A stretch of DNA of 64,000 nucleotides from Hominenteromicrobium sp900549945 (GTDB lineage: Bacteria; Bacillota; Clostridia; Oscillospirales; Acutalibacteraceae), in contig CABRNK010000015.1 in NCBI GenBank assembly GCA_902472305.1, forward strand, positions 5,833 through 69,832, written 5' to 3'. This document shows positions 43,285-50,786 of this stretch, in pieces. Below the pieces are notes generated by a model. The model was not told the origin of the DNA and ran no database searches. It worked only from the letters and a program-made list of their open reading frames with translations. Positions within the stretch are counted from its first letter, which is position 1; each line of letters opens with the position of its first letter. A program made the translations under genes and the position numbers.

Positions 43285-43845
43285 ATGCAGGAAAAATACA
43301 GGGCGCTGCTGAAAAGCGGGAAGCTCACCTACCTTTTGATCGCCGTCTGTGTGATTGCGGCCGCAGCCGTGGTTTTCATGCCGGAGAAAAAGGCGGAGGT
43401 GACCGTGCCGGAAACCGCCGAAACGGAGGTCACGGCCGAAGCGTACAGCGCGGCGGTCTCCGCCGAGGTCGCGCAGATGGTCTCGGCGATCACGGGCGAA
43501 GCGGACCCGCACGTCACGGTGACGCTGAATTCGATGGGCGAGACTGTTTACGCGACGGAAGACCGCCAGAGCGAGCGCAACGCGCGGGAATATACCGGCG
43601 ACGCGCTCAATAAGACGCAGACGGACGGCGACACCGAGACGACGTACATCATCGTCAAAGGGGCGGACGGCGAGCAGAAGCCGCTGGTTGTCACGCAGAC
43701 ACAGCCGGAGATCCGCGGCGTCGTCATCGTCAGCCGGCGGGGCGGCGACGCGCAGATCCGCGAAAAAATTACGGAGGCCGTGAAAACTGCGCTCGATTTA
43801 TCCTCCACACAGGTATGTGTGACGGGGTATTCGGAATATACATGA
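43285..43845 (+). CDS. spoIIIAG: Stage III sporulation protein AG
   Basis: 186 residues. One N-terminal membrane helix (LTYLLIAVCVIAAAAVVFM) and an extracytoplasmic ring-building domain (PEIRGVVIVSRRGGDAQIRE, then TEAVKTALDL) homologous to secretin/EscJ ring modules. SpoIIIAG forms the 30-fold ring in the intermembrane space. The text between (YATEDRQSERNAREYTGDAL) is the usual beta insertion region. GGAAAGGAG precedes ATG. Confidence 0.93.
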   Translation: MQEKYRALLKSGKLTYLLIAVCVIAAAAVVFMPEKKAEVTVPETAETEVTAEAYSAAVSAEVAQMVSAITGEADPHVTVTLNSMGETVYATEDRQSERNAREYTGDALNKTQTDGDTETTYIIVKGADGEQKPLVVTQTQPEIRGVVIVSRRGGDAQIREKITEAVKTALDLSSTQVCVTGYSEYT

Positions 43846-43872
43846 TACAAATCACGATCGGAGGACAAAGCT

Positions 43873-44478
43873 ATGAAATACGGAAAAAGACAGCTCATTC
43901 TGGCATCCCTCGTACTGGCGCTCGGCGCGGCGGTATACCTAAACTGGCAGTTTGCCGGCACTGGTGTGGCGGTGGACGGCGAGAGCAGCTCGGAGACCTC
44001 GAGCGCACTCGGCGCGGCGCAGCTCGTCAACAACAATTATGTGGAGACCGTCTCCGACGGTGTTGAGAGCGCTTCCGGCGAGGTATCCGGGCAGGAGGCG
44101 GAGCCGACGCAGGGCGAGGTCTCCGAGGCGGCGGAGAAACTCTCCGACGCGCGCATGACGCGCCAGACGGCCCGCGACGAGGCGGTGGAGCTGCTCGAGG
44201 ACATTCTGAACGACGCCGAATCGGATTCCGCCGTGAAGGAGGCCGCAGTCAGCGAGGCCTCTGCCATCGCGCAGAATATCTTAAAGGAGACGAATATTGA
44301 GAGCCTTGTCGCGGCGAAGGGCTTTTCGGAATGCGTTGCCTACATCAACGGCGATACCTGCACGATCGTCGTAAACGGCGATATGGAGGACGCGCAGAAC
44401 GCGCTGATCGTCCGCGACATCGCCGCGACGGAGACCGGCTTCAGCGCCGACCAGATTAAAATCATTTCCGCCGTCTGA
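43873..44478 (+). CDS. spoIIIAH: Stage III sporulation protein AH
   Basis: 201 residues. N-terminal membrane anchor (QLILASLVLALGAAVYLNWQ), a Ser/Glu-rich linker (about residues 35-95), then the SpoIIIAH domain: MTRQTARDEAVELLEDILND, AKGFSECVAYINGDTCTIVV and FSADQIKIISAV. SpoIIIAH binds SpoIIQ from the forespore; SpoIIQ is not encoded in this window. GGAGG lies 10 nt before ATG 43873. Last gene of the operon; a new promoter follows at 44492. Confidence 0.94.
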   Translation: MKYGKRQLILASLVLALGAAVYLNWQFAGTGVAVDGESSSETSSALGAAQLVNNNYVETVSDGVESASGEVSGQEAEPTQGEVSEAAEKLSDARMTRQTARDEAVELLEDILNDAESDSAVKEAAVSEASAIAQNILKETNIESLVAAKGFSECVAYINGDTCTIVVNGDMEDAQNALIVRDIAATETGFSADQIKIISAV

Positions 44479-44491
44479 TTTCGCCTTTGCC

Positions 44492-44520
44492 TTGCTTTTT
44501 CCGCCGCGCTGTGCTACAAT
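44492..44520 (+). promoter_or_regulatory. Predicted promoter of the nusB operon
   Basis: TTGCTT (44492-44497), 17-bp spacer ending TGTGC (extended -10), TACAAT (44515-44520). The resulting leader to nusB is about 138 nt and contains a terminator. Confidence 0.7.
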
Positions 44521-44532
44521 ACAACCAGTACA

Positions 44533-44637
44533 ACGGCGTGTTGGGTGAAGCTTGAAAATTCCAGATCGATCCGGCCCCGGCCGGTGTTTCCGCTCAGACT
44601 GCCCGCCGTTTCAAACACGGCGGGTTCTTTTTATTTT
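44533..44637 (+). terminator. Leader terminator/possible attenuator before nusB
   Basis: CCCGCCGT (44602-44609) pairs with ACGGCGGG (44617-44624) over a 7-nt loop, followed by TTCTTTTTATTTT. An earlier ACGGCG (44533-44538) repeats the terminator's 3' arm and could pair with CGCCGT (44604-44609) instead, giving an antiterminator. It lies between promoter and nusB and not after a gene of the same unit. Confidence 0.65.
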
Positions 44638-44664
44638 GCACAGCCGCAAGGAAAGGAAATGAAT

Positions 44665-45087
44665 ATGAAAACAAGGCATGAATCGAGGGAGCAGGCGTTC
44701 GTCCTGCTGTTTGAAAAGACCGTGAACGACGATCCGATGGAGGACATCGTCGAGATGGCGGTCGAGGCGCGCGGCATCGAGATGGACGCGTACTGCGAAA
44801 AGCTGACCGCGCTCGCAGAGCTTTACCTCGAGCAGATCGACGCGGTAATCGGGGAAAACCTGCGCGGCTGGAGCCTGCGCCGCCTCTCGCGCATGACGCT
44901 CACGATCCTGCGCGTCGCGGTCTGCGAGATGAAGTTTATGAACGCGCCGGATGTGCCGGTCAGCGTTTCGATCAATGAGGCGGTCGAACTCGCGAAGGTT
45001 TACGGCAACGAAAAGGACGCATCCTATGTAAACGGCGTGCTTTCGAGCATTGCGAAGTCGATGGACGGGGCGGCGCAGAATGCCTGA
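44665..45087 (+). CDS. nusB: Transcription antitermination factor NusB
   Basis: 140 residues, all-helical NusB pattern: TRHESREQAFVLLFEKTVND, NLRGWSLRRLSRMTLTILRV, and EAVELAKVYGNEKDASYVNG then VLSSIAKS. NusB with NusE binds boxA RNA and assists rRNA antitermination. ATG 44665 is chosen because AAGGAAAGG is about 8 nt upstream; ATG 44659 is too close. The reading frame stays open upstream to a GTG at 44545, without a ribosome binding site. First gene of the nusB-rlu unit; overlaps the next gene by 8 nt. Confidence 0.93.
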   Translation: MKTRHESREQAFVLLFEKTVNDDPMEDIVEMAVEARGIEMDAYCEKLTALAELYLEQIDAVIGENLRGWSLRRLSRMTLTILRVAVCEMKFMNAPDVPVSVSINEAVELAKVYGNEKDASYVNGVLSSIAKSMDGAAQNA

Positions 45088-46030
45088 GACGGTTTCGCTC
45101 GGCTTGGATACGAGCAATTACACGACGAGCGCGGCGCTGCTGCAAAACAGTGAAATACACAGCCGCGGCAGGCTGCTGCCCGTAAAGGCCGGGGAAATTG
45201 GCCTGCGCCAGAGTGAAGCGGTTTTCCACCACACGCGCCAGCTCCCGCAGGTTGTGGCAGAGCTCGGCGGCGCGGTGCAGGACGTGCGCGTGATCGGCGT
45301 TTCAGACCGCCCGCGCGACGCGGAGGATTCCTATATGCCGTGCTTTCTCGTCGGCCTCGGCGCGGCGGAAATGCTGGGGCAGGCGCTCGGTGCGCCCGTG
45401 CACCGCTTTTCGCACCAGCAGGGGCATATTGCGGCGGCGCTCTATTCGGCGGGGCGGCTGGCGCTTCTGGAGCGGCCGTTCATCGCGTTCCACCTCTCCG
45501 GCGGCACGACCGAGGCGGTTCTCGCCGAGCCGGAGCGTTCCGGGAAAATTTTCACAACGCGGCTTGCCGCGCGCTCGCTCGACCTAAAGGCCGGGCAGGT
45601 GATCGACCGCGTCGGCGTGCTGCTCGGCCTGCCGTTTCCGGCGGGGCGGCACCTTGACCCGCTGGCCTGCGCCTGCGGGGAGAAGATCAAGGCGCGCGCC
45701 TCGATGAAGGGGGCGGACTGCTCGCTTTCCGGTGTGGAAAACAAGTGCCGCGCGCTCGCGGAAAGCGGCGCGCCGCGGGAGACGGTCGCCGCCGTCTGCA
45801 TGGCGCATGTGATCGCCGCGGTCGATGCGATGTGCGCGGCAATCAGGGCGCAGTACGGCGATTTGCCGGTGCTGTTTTCCGGCGGTGTGTCCTCTAACTC
45901 GATGCTGCGCGCGCAGATGGCCGAAAAATACGGCGCCGTTTTCGGCGAGCCGCGCTTTTCCGCCGACAATGCGGCGGGGCCCGCCGTGCTGGCCGCACTC
46001 AGAGAGGAGGGCTTCGGATGCGCGTTTTGA
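45080..46030 (+). CDS. TsaD-like (Kae1/peptidase M22 family) paralog
   Basis: 316 residues. ASKHA fold with the Kae1-type start LGLDTSNYTTSAALL, HTRQLPQVVAEL, the metal motif HQQGH (HxxxH, as in TsaD), HLSGGTTEAVLAE and LFSGGVSSNSMLRAQMAEKY. The length is slightly below TsaD (about 340), and location beside nusB/xseA is typical of a clostridial paralog rather than the t6A enzyme itself. It could still have t6A activity if no other TsaD is present; that cannot be judged here. ATG 45080 overlaps nusB. Confidence 0.82.
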   Translation: MPETVSLGLDTSNYTTSAALLQNSEIHSRGRLLPVKAGEIGLRQSEAVFHHTRQLPQVVAELGGAVQDVRVIGVSDRPRDAEDSYMPCFLVGLGAAEMLGQALGAPVHRFSHQQGHIAAALYSAGRLALLERPFIAFHLSGGTTEAVLAEPERSGKIFTTRLAARSLDLKAGQVIDRVGVLLGLPFPAGRHLDPLACACGEKIKARASMKGADCSLSGVENKCRALAESGAPRETVAAVCMAHVIAAVDAMCAAIRAQYGDLPVLFSGGVSSNSMLRAQMAEKYGAVFGEPRFSADNAAGPAVLAALREEGFGCAF

Positions 46031-47226
46031 CTATCAGCCAGATCAATGTCTTTTTGAAATCCCTGATCGAGGGGGACGGCCGCCTGACGGATATTTACGC
46101 CGCCGGTGAGATCTCGAATTTCACCGACCACTACCGCTCCGGCCACCTGTATTTTTCGCTGAAGGATGAAAAATCGGTGCTCAAGGCCGTGATGTTCTCG
46201 AGTGCCGCGCGCCGCCTGCGGTTTAAGCCCGGCGACGGGATGCGCGTGATCGTGCGCGGGCGCGTCTCGGTTTACGAGCCGAGCGGCCAGTATCAGTTCT
46301 ATGTGGAGGAGATGCAGCCGGACGGTCTCGGCGCGCTGAACCTCGCTTTCGAGCAGATGAAGGCGAAGCTTGAAGCGGAGGGGCTGTTCCGCGCGGAATT
46401 TAAGAAGCCGATCCCGCGCTTTCCGATGCGCATCGGCGTCATCACCTCGCCGACCGGCGCGGCGGTGCAGGATATGCGGAATATCCTCGCGCGCCGCTGG
46501 CCCGCGGCGGAGCTTATTTTCTGCCCGGTGCTCGTGCAGGGCGAGGGCGCGCCGGCGCAGCTCACGGCGGCGGTGCGGGAGATGAACCGCCGGCGCTGTG
46601 CGGATGTGATTTTGATCGGCCGCGGCGGCGGCTCCGCGGAGGATCTCGCGGCGTTCAACGACGAGGCGCTGGCTCGCGCTGTCTTTGCCTCGGAGATTCC
46701 GGTGATCTCCGCAGTCGGCCATGAAACAGATTTCACGATCTGTGATTTTGTCGCTGATCTGCGCGCGCCGACGCCGAGTGCCGCGGCGGAGCTTGCGGTG
46801 CCGGACCGCGCCGAGATCGCCCTGCAGGCGCAGGGGCTTGTGCGGCGCATGAGAAGCGCTGTGCAGAGCGGCCTCGACGACCGCCGCCAGCTGCTCGACA
46901 CGGCATGCGCCGCTGCCGTGCTCCGCGGCCCGGCGGCGCTGCTCGGCACCCGGAAAATGCAGCTTGACGGCGCGGTGCAGGCGCTGAAAACGGCGCAGGA
47001 GCGGTTGTGGCTGCGTGAGCGTGAGCGGCTTTCGTCGCTTTCCGCGCGGCTTGACGGCATGAGCCCGCTCAAGGTCATGGCGCGCGGCTACGCCGCCCTC
47101 TCGGATCAGGCGGGCAGGCCCGTGCGCAGCGTACGCGATGTATCGCCGGGCGACGGCGTGCGTGCGCGGCTTTCAGACGGCGCGCTGGAGCTCACGGTTT
47201 CCGGCGCAGCCGCCAAGGAGGAATGA
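46018..47226 (+). CDS. xseA: Exodeoxyribonuclease VII large subunit
   Basis: 402 residues. N-terminal OB fold (LTISQINVFLKSLIEGDGRL, then GEISNFTDHYRSGHLYFSLK), catalytic domain with IGVITSPTGAAVQDMRNILA, RGGGSAEDLAAFNDEALARA and SAVGHETDFTICDFVADLRA PTPS region, then coiled-coil helices. With XseB it degrades single-stranded DNA. Overlaps the previous gene by 13 nt. The small subunit gene follows 400 nt later, separated by a decayed kinase gene. Confidence 0.95.
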   Translation: MRVLTISQINVFLKSLIEGDGRLTDIYAAGEISNFTDHYRSGHLYFSLKDEKSVLKAVMFSSAARRLRFKPGDGMRVIVRGRVSVYEPSGQYQFYVEEMQPDGLGALNLAFEQMKAKLEAEGLFRAEFKKPIPRFPMRIGVITSPTGAAVQDMRNILARRWPAAELIFCPVLVQGEGAPAQLTAAVREMNRRRCADVILIGRGGGSAEDLAAFNDEALARAVFASEIPVISAVGHETDFTICDFVADLRAPTPSAAAELAVPDRAEIALQAQGLVRRMRSAVQSGLDDRRQLLDTACAAAVLRGPAALLGTRKMQLDGAVQALKTAQERLWLRERERLSSLSARLDGMSPLKVMARGYAALSDQAGRPVRSVRDVSPGDGVRARLSDGALELTVSGAAAKEE

Positions 47227-47227
47227 G

Positions 47228-47583
47228 ATGCACTGCGTGCTGATTGCGGGGCCGCCCGCTTCGGGAAAAAGCACGCTTGCGGAAGCGCTTTCGCGGGAGC
47301 TGAGGCTTCCCGTGTTTTTTGAGGACGGCGTAAAAGCGCTGTTGTTCGATGCGGTCGGCTTTCGCAGCCGCGCGGAGAAAGTGGCGCTCGGCGCGGCACA
47401 GCGGGCATGTGTTTGACGACCGGTATCCGGAGAAGGAAGGCGGCCGGACTGCGGCGGCCCTGCTCTCCTTTGAGCAGTTTCGAACGGGGATATGAACAGC
47501 TTTTCCGTGGGTGGCCCTGTGATTGCGGTGGGTACGACGGATATTTCGGCGGTTCGCGCGGCGGAGATCGCCGGTCAGATGCG
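47228..47583 (+). pseudogene. Decayed P-loop (AAA_33-type) kinase between xseA and xseB
   Basis: Three collinear fragments in three frames. From ATG 47228 (good AAGGAGG upstream) comes MHCVLIAGPPASGKSTLAEA with Walker A, and LPVFFEDGVKALLFDAVGF, stopping at 47416 after RAEKVALGAAQ. In a second frame GHVFDDRYPEKEGG and LLSFEQFRTGI end at a TGA near 47494. In a third frame NSFSVGGPVIAVGTTDISAV continues to about 47583. The order fits a nucleoside/zeta-toxin-like kinase that has lost its middle, between AQ and GHVF, and has at least two frameshifts. Start and Walker A are intact, so a 62-residue fragment might still be made. Confidence 0.65.
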
Positions 47584-47628
47584 CGCTTGCAGAGCGGGCG
47601 GAGACAGCGCAGAAAGGAAGGAAAAACG

Positions 47629-47841
47629 ATGGCGAAGAAAAAAACCAGCTTTGAGGAGGCGCTCCTGCGCCTTAAAGAGATCACAGAAACGCTCGAGCGC
47701 GGGGACGTGACGCTCGAAGAATCGATCAAACTGTTCGGCGAGGGAACGGAGCTTTCCCGGCTCTGCTACGAAACGCTGCAGACGGCGGAGCAGAAAATTA
47801 CGGAGCTGTCAGAGCTCGGCGAAGCGGAGGAATCAAAATGA
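47629..47841 (+). CDS. xseB: Exodeoxyribonuclease VII small subunit
   Basis: 70 residues, the usual XseB size. SFEEALLRLKEITETLERGD, VTLEESIKLFGEGTELSRLC and YETLQTAEQKI are diagnostic for this helical subunit, which binds XseA. AGGAAGG precedes ATG 47629. The stop overlaps ispA by 4 nt. Confidence 0.95.
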   Translation: MAKKKTSFEEALLRLKEITETLERGDVTLEESIKLFGEGTELSRLCYETLQTAEQKITELSELGEAEESK

Positions 47842-48710
47842 CCGATCAGATTCGGAAAATCGAGAAGGCGCTCGACTGGTTTGTGCCGGAAACGGACGCG
47901 CTCTATAAGACGGTGACGGACGCCATGCGCTATTCACTTTTGAGCGGCGGAAAGCGCGTGCGCGCCGTGCTGGCGCTCGAGTTCTGCAAGCTGTGCGGCG
48001 GCACGGAGGAGGAAGCGATGCCGTTTGCCTGCGCCGTCGAAATGGTGCACGCCTATTCGCTGATCCACGACGACCTGCCCTGCATGGACAACGACGACAT
48101 GCGCCGCGGCAAACCCGCAAACCACAAGGTTTTCGGTGAAAGCCAGGCGCTGCTCGCGGGCGACGGCCTTTTGACGAAGGCGTTTGAAACGGCGCTGAGC
48201 CCCGAGGCGTTCCGCATCGTCGGTGCGGAGCGCGCAGCGAAGGCGGCGGCCGTACTGGCGTTCTGCGCCGGCGAGCGCGGCATGGTCGGCGGGCAGTGCA
48301 TTGACCTCGAGACCGAGAATCAGGTGGTCCCGCTCGACGTGCTCCGCGTCAAGGATACAGGCAAAACGGCGAACCTGATGATGGCGGCGTGCATGATGGG
48401 CTGCATCGCGGCCGGCGCCGACGAGGAGCGCATCGAAGCCGCAAAAGATTATGCGCTGCACATCGGCCTCGCATTCCAGATCCGCGACGATATTCTCGAT
48501 GTGGTCGGCAGCGCCGAAGAGCTCGGCAAAAACACGGGCATCGACGCGCAGAATAACCGCTGCACATATGTGTCTTTGCTCGGCCTCGAGCGCGCGCAGG
48601 CGCTTGTCGGCGAGCACACGCAGTCCGCGCTCGACGCGCTCGGCGTTTTCGGCGGCGATTCCGTGTTTCTCCAAGATTTTGCCGTACAGCTCGCGACGCG
48701 CAGCAAATGA
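47838..48710 (+). CDS. ispA: Farnesyl/geranylgeranyl diphosphate synthase
   Basis: 290 residues. Trans-isoprenyl diphosphate synthase with the first Asp-rich motif HDDLPCMDNDDMRRG, the preceding GGKRVRAVL, GEGxG-like GERGMVGGQCIDLE, and the second Asp-rich motif FQIRDDILDVVG. The residues before the first motif (YSLIHDD) fit the short-chain (farnesyl) type. Supplies C15/C20 diphosphate for undecaprenyl and quinone synthesis. Part of the common clostridial xseB-ispA arrangement; dxs does not follow here. Confidence 0.94.
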   Translation: MTDQIRKIEKALDWFVPETDALYKTVTDAMRYSLLSGGKRVRAVLALEFCKLCGGTEEEAMPFACAVEMVHAYSLIHDDLPCMDNDDMRRGKPANHKVFGESQALLAGDGLLTKAFETALSPEAFRIVGAERAAKAAAVLAFCAGERGMVGGQCIDLETENQVVPLDVLRVKDTGKTANLMMAACMMGCIAAGADEERIEAAKDYALHIGLAFQIRDDILDVVGSAEELGKNTGIDAQNNRCTYVSLLGLERAQALVGEHTQSALDALGVFGGDSVFLQDFAVQLATRSK

Positions 48711-49579
48711 CGCGGACGCTGACGTTCACGATCGCCGCGGAGGACGCCGGGCACGATCTCCGGTACTTCGTGCGCCGGCGCCTCGGCCTTTCGGCGCGCG
48801 TGCTGACCGCGCTGAAATACGAGGGGGAGATGCGCCTGAACGGCAGGCACGCCCGCAGCGTGGACGTGCTTTCCGCCGGGGACGCCGTGGCGCTCGCGCT
48901 GTTTGACGCGCCGGGGGATTATGAGCTGATTGCGCTGCCGCTCACTGTGCTGTGGGAGAACGAGGATTTTCTCGTGGCCGATAAGCCCGCCGGCATGCCG
49001 GTGCACCCCTCGCCGGGGCACGACCGCGACAGCCTGCTCCACGCGGCGGCGTGGTACTTCCGCGGTGTGCCGGACTTCGTTTTTCGCCCGCTCTACCGGC
49101 TGGACTGCGATACGACGGGGGCGATCGTCCTCGCGAAAAATAAGTTTGCGGCCGGCGCGGTGCTTGAAAAAACGTACATGGCGGTCTGCGAGGGGACGCC
49201 GCCGGAAAGCGGTGTGATCGACCTTGCGATCGGCCTGAAGCCGGGGCACACGGTCGAGCGCTGTACCGGCATCGGCGCGCGTGCGGTGACGGCCTATCGG
49301 CGTATAGCGGCGGACGGCGCGCACAGCCTCATGGCGTTTCGGCTTGAGACGGGCCGCACGCACCAGATCCGCGTGCACATGGCGGGCATCGGGCACCCGG
49401 TTGCGGGCGACGACCTCTACGGCGGAAAAACGGACCGGACGAACCGCCAGCTTCTGCGCTGCACGTCGGTGCGCATCGTCTGCCCGGTACTGAACACAGA
49501 CAAAACCGTGGCGGCGGATTTCACCCCGGCGCAGAAGCGGCTTTTTCCGGCATTGTTTAATGTGGAGAGGGAAAAATAA
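48707..49579 (+). CDS. RluA/RluD-family pseudouridine synthase
   Basis: 290 residues. Residues 1-70 are an S4-like segment (DLRYFVRRRLGLSARVLTAL and RLNGRHARSVDVLSAGDAV). The catalytic part has LVADKPAGMPVHPSPGH, PLYRLDCDTTGAIVLAKN with the catalytic Asp (the usual HRLD is YRLD here), and HQIRVHMAGIGHPVAGDDLY GG region. It isomerises uridine in rRNA or tRNA; the exact site cannot be assigned. Overlaps ispA by 4 nt and ends the operon. Confidence 0.9.
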   Translation: MTRTLTFTIAAEDAGHDLRYFVRRRLGLSARVLTALKYEGEMRLNGRHARSVDVLSAGDAVALALFDAPGDYELIALPLTVLWENEDFLVADKPAGMPVHPSPGHDRDSLLHAAAWYFRGVPDFVFRPLYRLDCDTTGAIVLAKNKFAAGAVLEKTYMAVCEGTPPESGVIDLAIGLKPGHTVERCTGIGARAVTAYRRIAADGAHSLMAFRLETGRTHQIRVHMAGIGHPVAGDDLYGGKTDRTNRQLLRCTSVRIVCPVLNTDKTVAADFTPAQKRLFPALFNVEREK

Positions 49580-49620
49580 AAATCACCCAGCCGCCGTGTG
49601 GGCGGAAGCCGGGTGATTTT
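49579..49620. terminator. Bidirectional terminator between the nusB operon and marR
   Basis: AAAATCACCC (49579-49588) pairs with GGGTGATTTT (49611-49620), with inner CCGCC/GGCGG pairing. Separates convergent genes. Confidence 0.78.
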
Positions 49621-49622
49621 GG

Positions 49623-50078
49623 CTACTGCATGCCGGTTTGGATCAGGCGGTCGAGCAGGGAGATCAGCGTCAGGCGCTCGTCGTCGCTGAGGCTGCGCGT
49701 GATGCTGCGGCTCCACTCCTGCAAATAGCCGCGGATGACGGGCGCGAGCTCTTCGCCCGCCTCCGTCAGGTAGAGGTTGTTCTCGCGGCGGTCCGTTTTG
49801 CCGGTTTCGCGGCGGATGTAGCCGAGCTCCTCGAGCCGCTTCGTGCGCCGCGCCACATTGCACTTATCGATGTACATGTGCGAGACGATCGCATCCTGCG
49901 TCGTGCCGGGATTGCGCGCGATGTAGAGCAAAATCATGTGCATGGCGCCGATAAAGCCGTAGGGCTTCAGCCGCTCGCCCATGAATTTGTTGCGCTGCCG
50001 GTGCAGATAGGTGATGCTCCGGCCGAGCAGGCGCGGAAATTCCTGCAAGGTGTCGGCCGGGGAGAGTTTATCGGACAT
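49623..50078 (-). CDS. MarR-family transcriptional regulator
   Basis: 151 residues. Winged HTH in the MarR layout: FIGAMHMILLYIARNPGTTQ, DAIVSHMYIDKCNVARRTKR, LEELGYIRRETGKTDRRENN LYLT wing, then the C-terminal dimerisation helix. GAGCTTCT precedes the start at 50078, a weak binding site. An inverted repeat TAGTT(N8)AACTA upstream (50103-50120) overlaps its probable promoter region, suggesting autorepression. No drug pump is divergent; the next upstream gene is a same-strand GNAT. Confidence 0.9.
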   Translation of the reverse strand: MSDKLSPADTLQEFPRLLGRSITYLHRQRNKFMGERLKPYGFIGAMHMILLYIARNPGTTQDAIVSHMYIDKCNVARRTKRLEELGYIRRETGKTDRRENNLYLTEAGEELAPVIRGYLQEWSRSITRSLSDDERLTLISLLDRLIQTGMQ

Positions 50079-50102
50079 AGAAGCTCACCACACAATTCAA
50101 AA

Positions 50103-50120
50103 TAGTTGATTCTGAAACTA
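50103..50120 (-). promoter_or_regulatory. Probable MarR operator
   Basis: TAGTT (50103-50107) and AACTA (50116-50120) form an inverted repeat with 8-nt spacing; on the minus strand a TATAAT lies just upstream (plus 50121-50127). Confidence 0.5.
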
Positions 50121-50145
50121 ATTATACGGCAGAAGCTGCCGCAAG

Positions 50146-50733
50146 TCAAGCTTTTTCGCGCATGTAGGGGCGGCACACCCGCTTGTAGAGCACGTCGTCG
50201 AACATGACGTGGTAGATGCTTTCGAGCTCGGTGCGCACGGTTTCGTCTCCCGGCGCCGCGGCGGCGACCGGCATGGTCATGATGCTGAAATCGACGCCGT
50301 AAAGCTCGCACTTTACGTTGGTCACCGCACAGCCATTGCGCTCGTAGAAGGCGATGCGCCGGCGGCGGAGCGTTTTTTCGTTCTCATCCTCCGTGCTTTC
50401 CACGCTCTCCACCTCGAGCAGGATGGCGCAGACGTCCCGCAGCTCCTCGCGCAGCAGGGGGAAGAAACGGCTGCCGATGCCGGTGCCGCGCAGGCCGCTC
50501 AGCACGGCGTAGTAATCGAGCAGAATATACGGACGGTCGTTTGTTTTGGAGAAGTAGGCATAGGCCCTGAGTGCCTCGCCCTCATAAAGGCCGTAGCAGA
50601 TGTAATTGCCGCGCGCGCACAGCATCTCGATGTTCTTGTAGGGGCGCAGCTCGCTCTGCGGGAAGGCCTCCTGCATGTGCGTGTCGTAGATTTCCTTGAT
50701 TTCCGTCTGATTGAGTTTGCGTACGTACAGCAT
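50146..50733 (-). CDS. GNAT-family N-acetyltransferase
   Basis: 195 residues. The central part carries a GNAT core: YICYGLYEGEALRAYAYFSK, LLDYYAVLSGLRGTGIGSRF (acetyl-CoA loop R-GTGIG), ILLEVESVESTEDENEKTLR and RRRIAFYERNGCAVT. The pattern FPxxELRPYKNI at the N-terminus is shared by a GNAT group common in gut Firmicutes. Start is either GTG 50745 or ATG 50733; the ATG is preferred although GGAG is about 11 nt away. Substrate unknown. It probably shares no promoter with marR, since the operator lies between them. Confidence 0.8.
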   Translation of the reverse strand: MLYVRKLNQTEIKEIYDTHMQEAFPQSELRPYKNIEMLCARGNYICYGLYEGEALRAYAYFSKTNDRPYILLDYYAVLSGLRGTGIGSRFFPLLREELRDVCAILLEVESVESTEDENEKTLRRRRIAFYERNGCAVTNVKCELYGVDFSIMTMPVAAAAPGDETVRTELESIYHVMFDDVLYKRVCRPYMREKA

Positions 50734-50786
50734 GATTTGATTCACTCCGAATTTTTAGATTCGAGCCGCAGCAAAGGAGATTTGCA

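Noticed and set aside
44545..44664. NusB starting at GTG 44545 with a 38-residue N-terminal extension
   Set aside because: No ribosome binding site, the extension crosses the leader terminator, and NusB proteins begin near the TRHESREQA segment.
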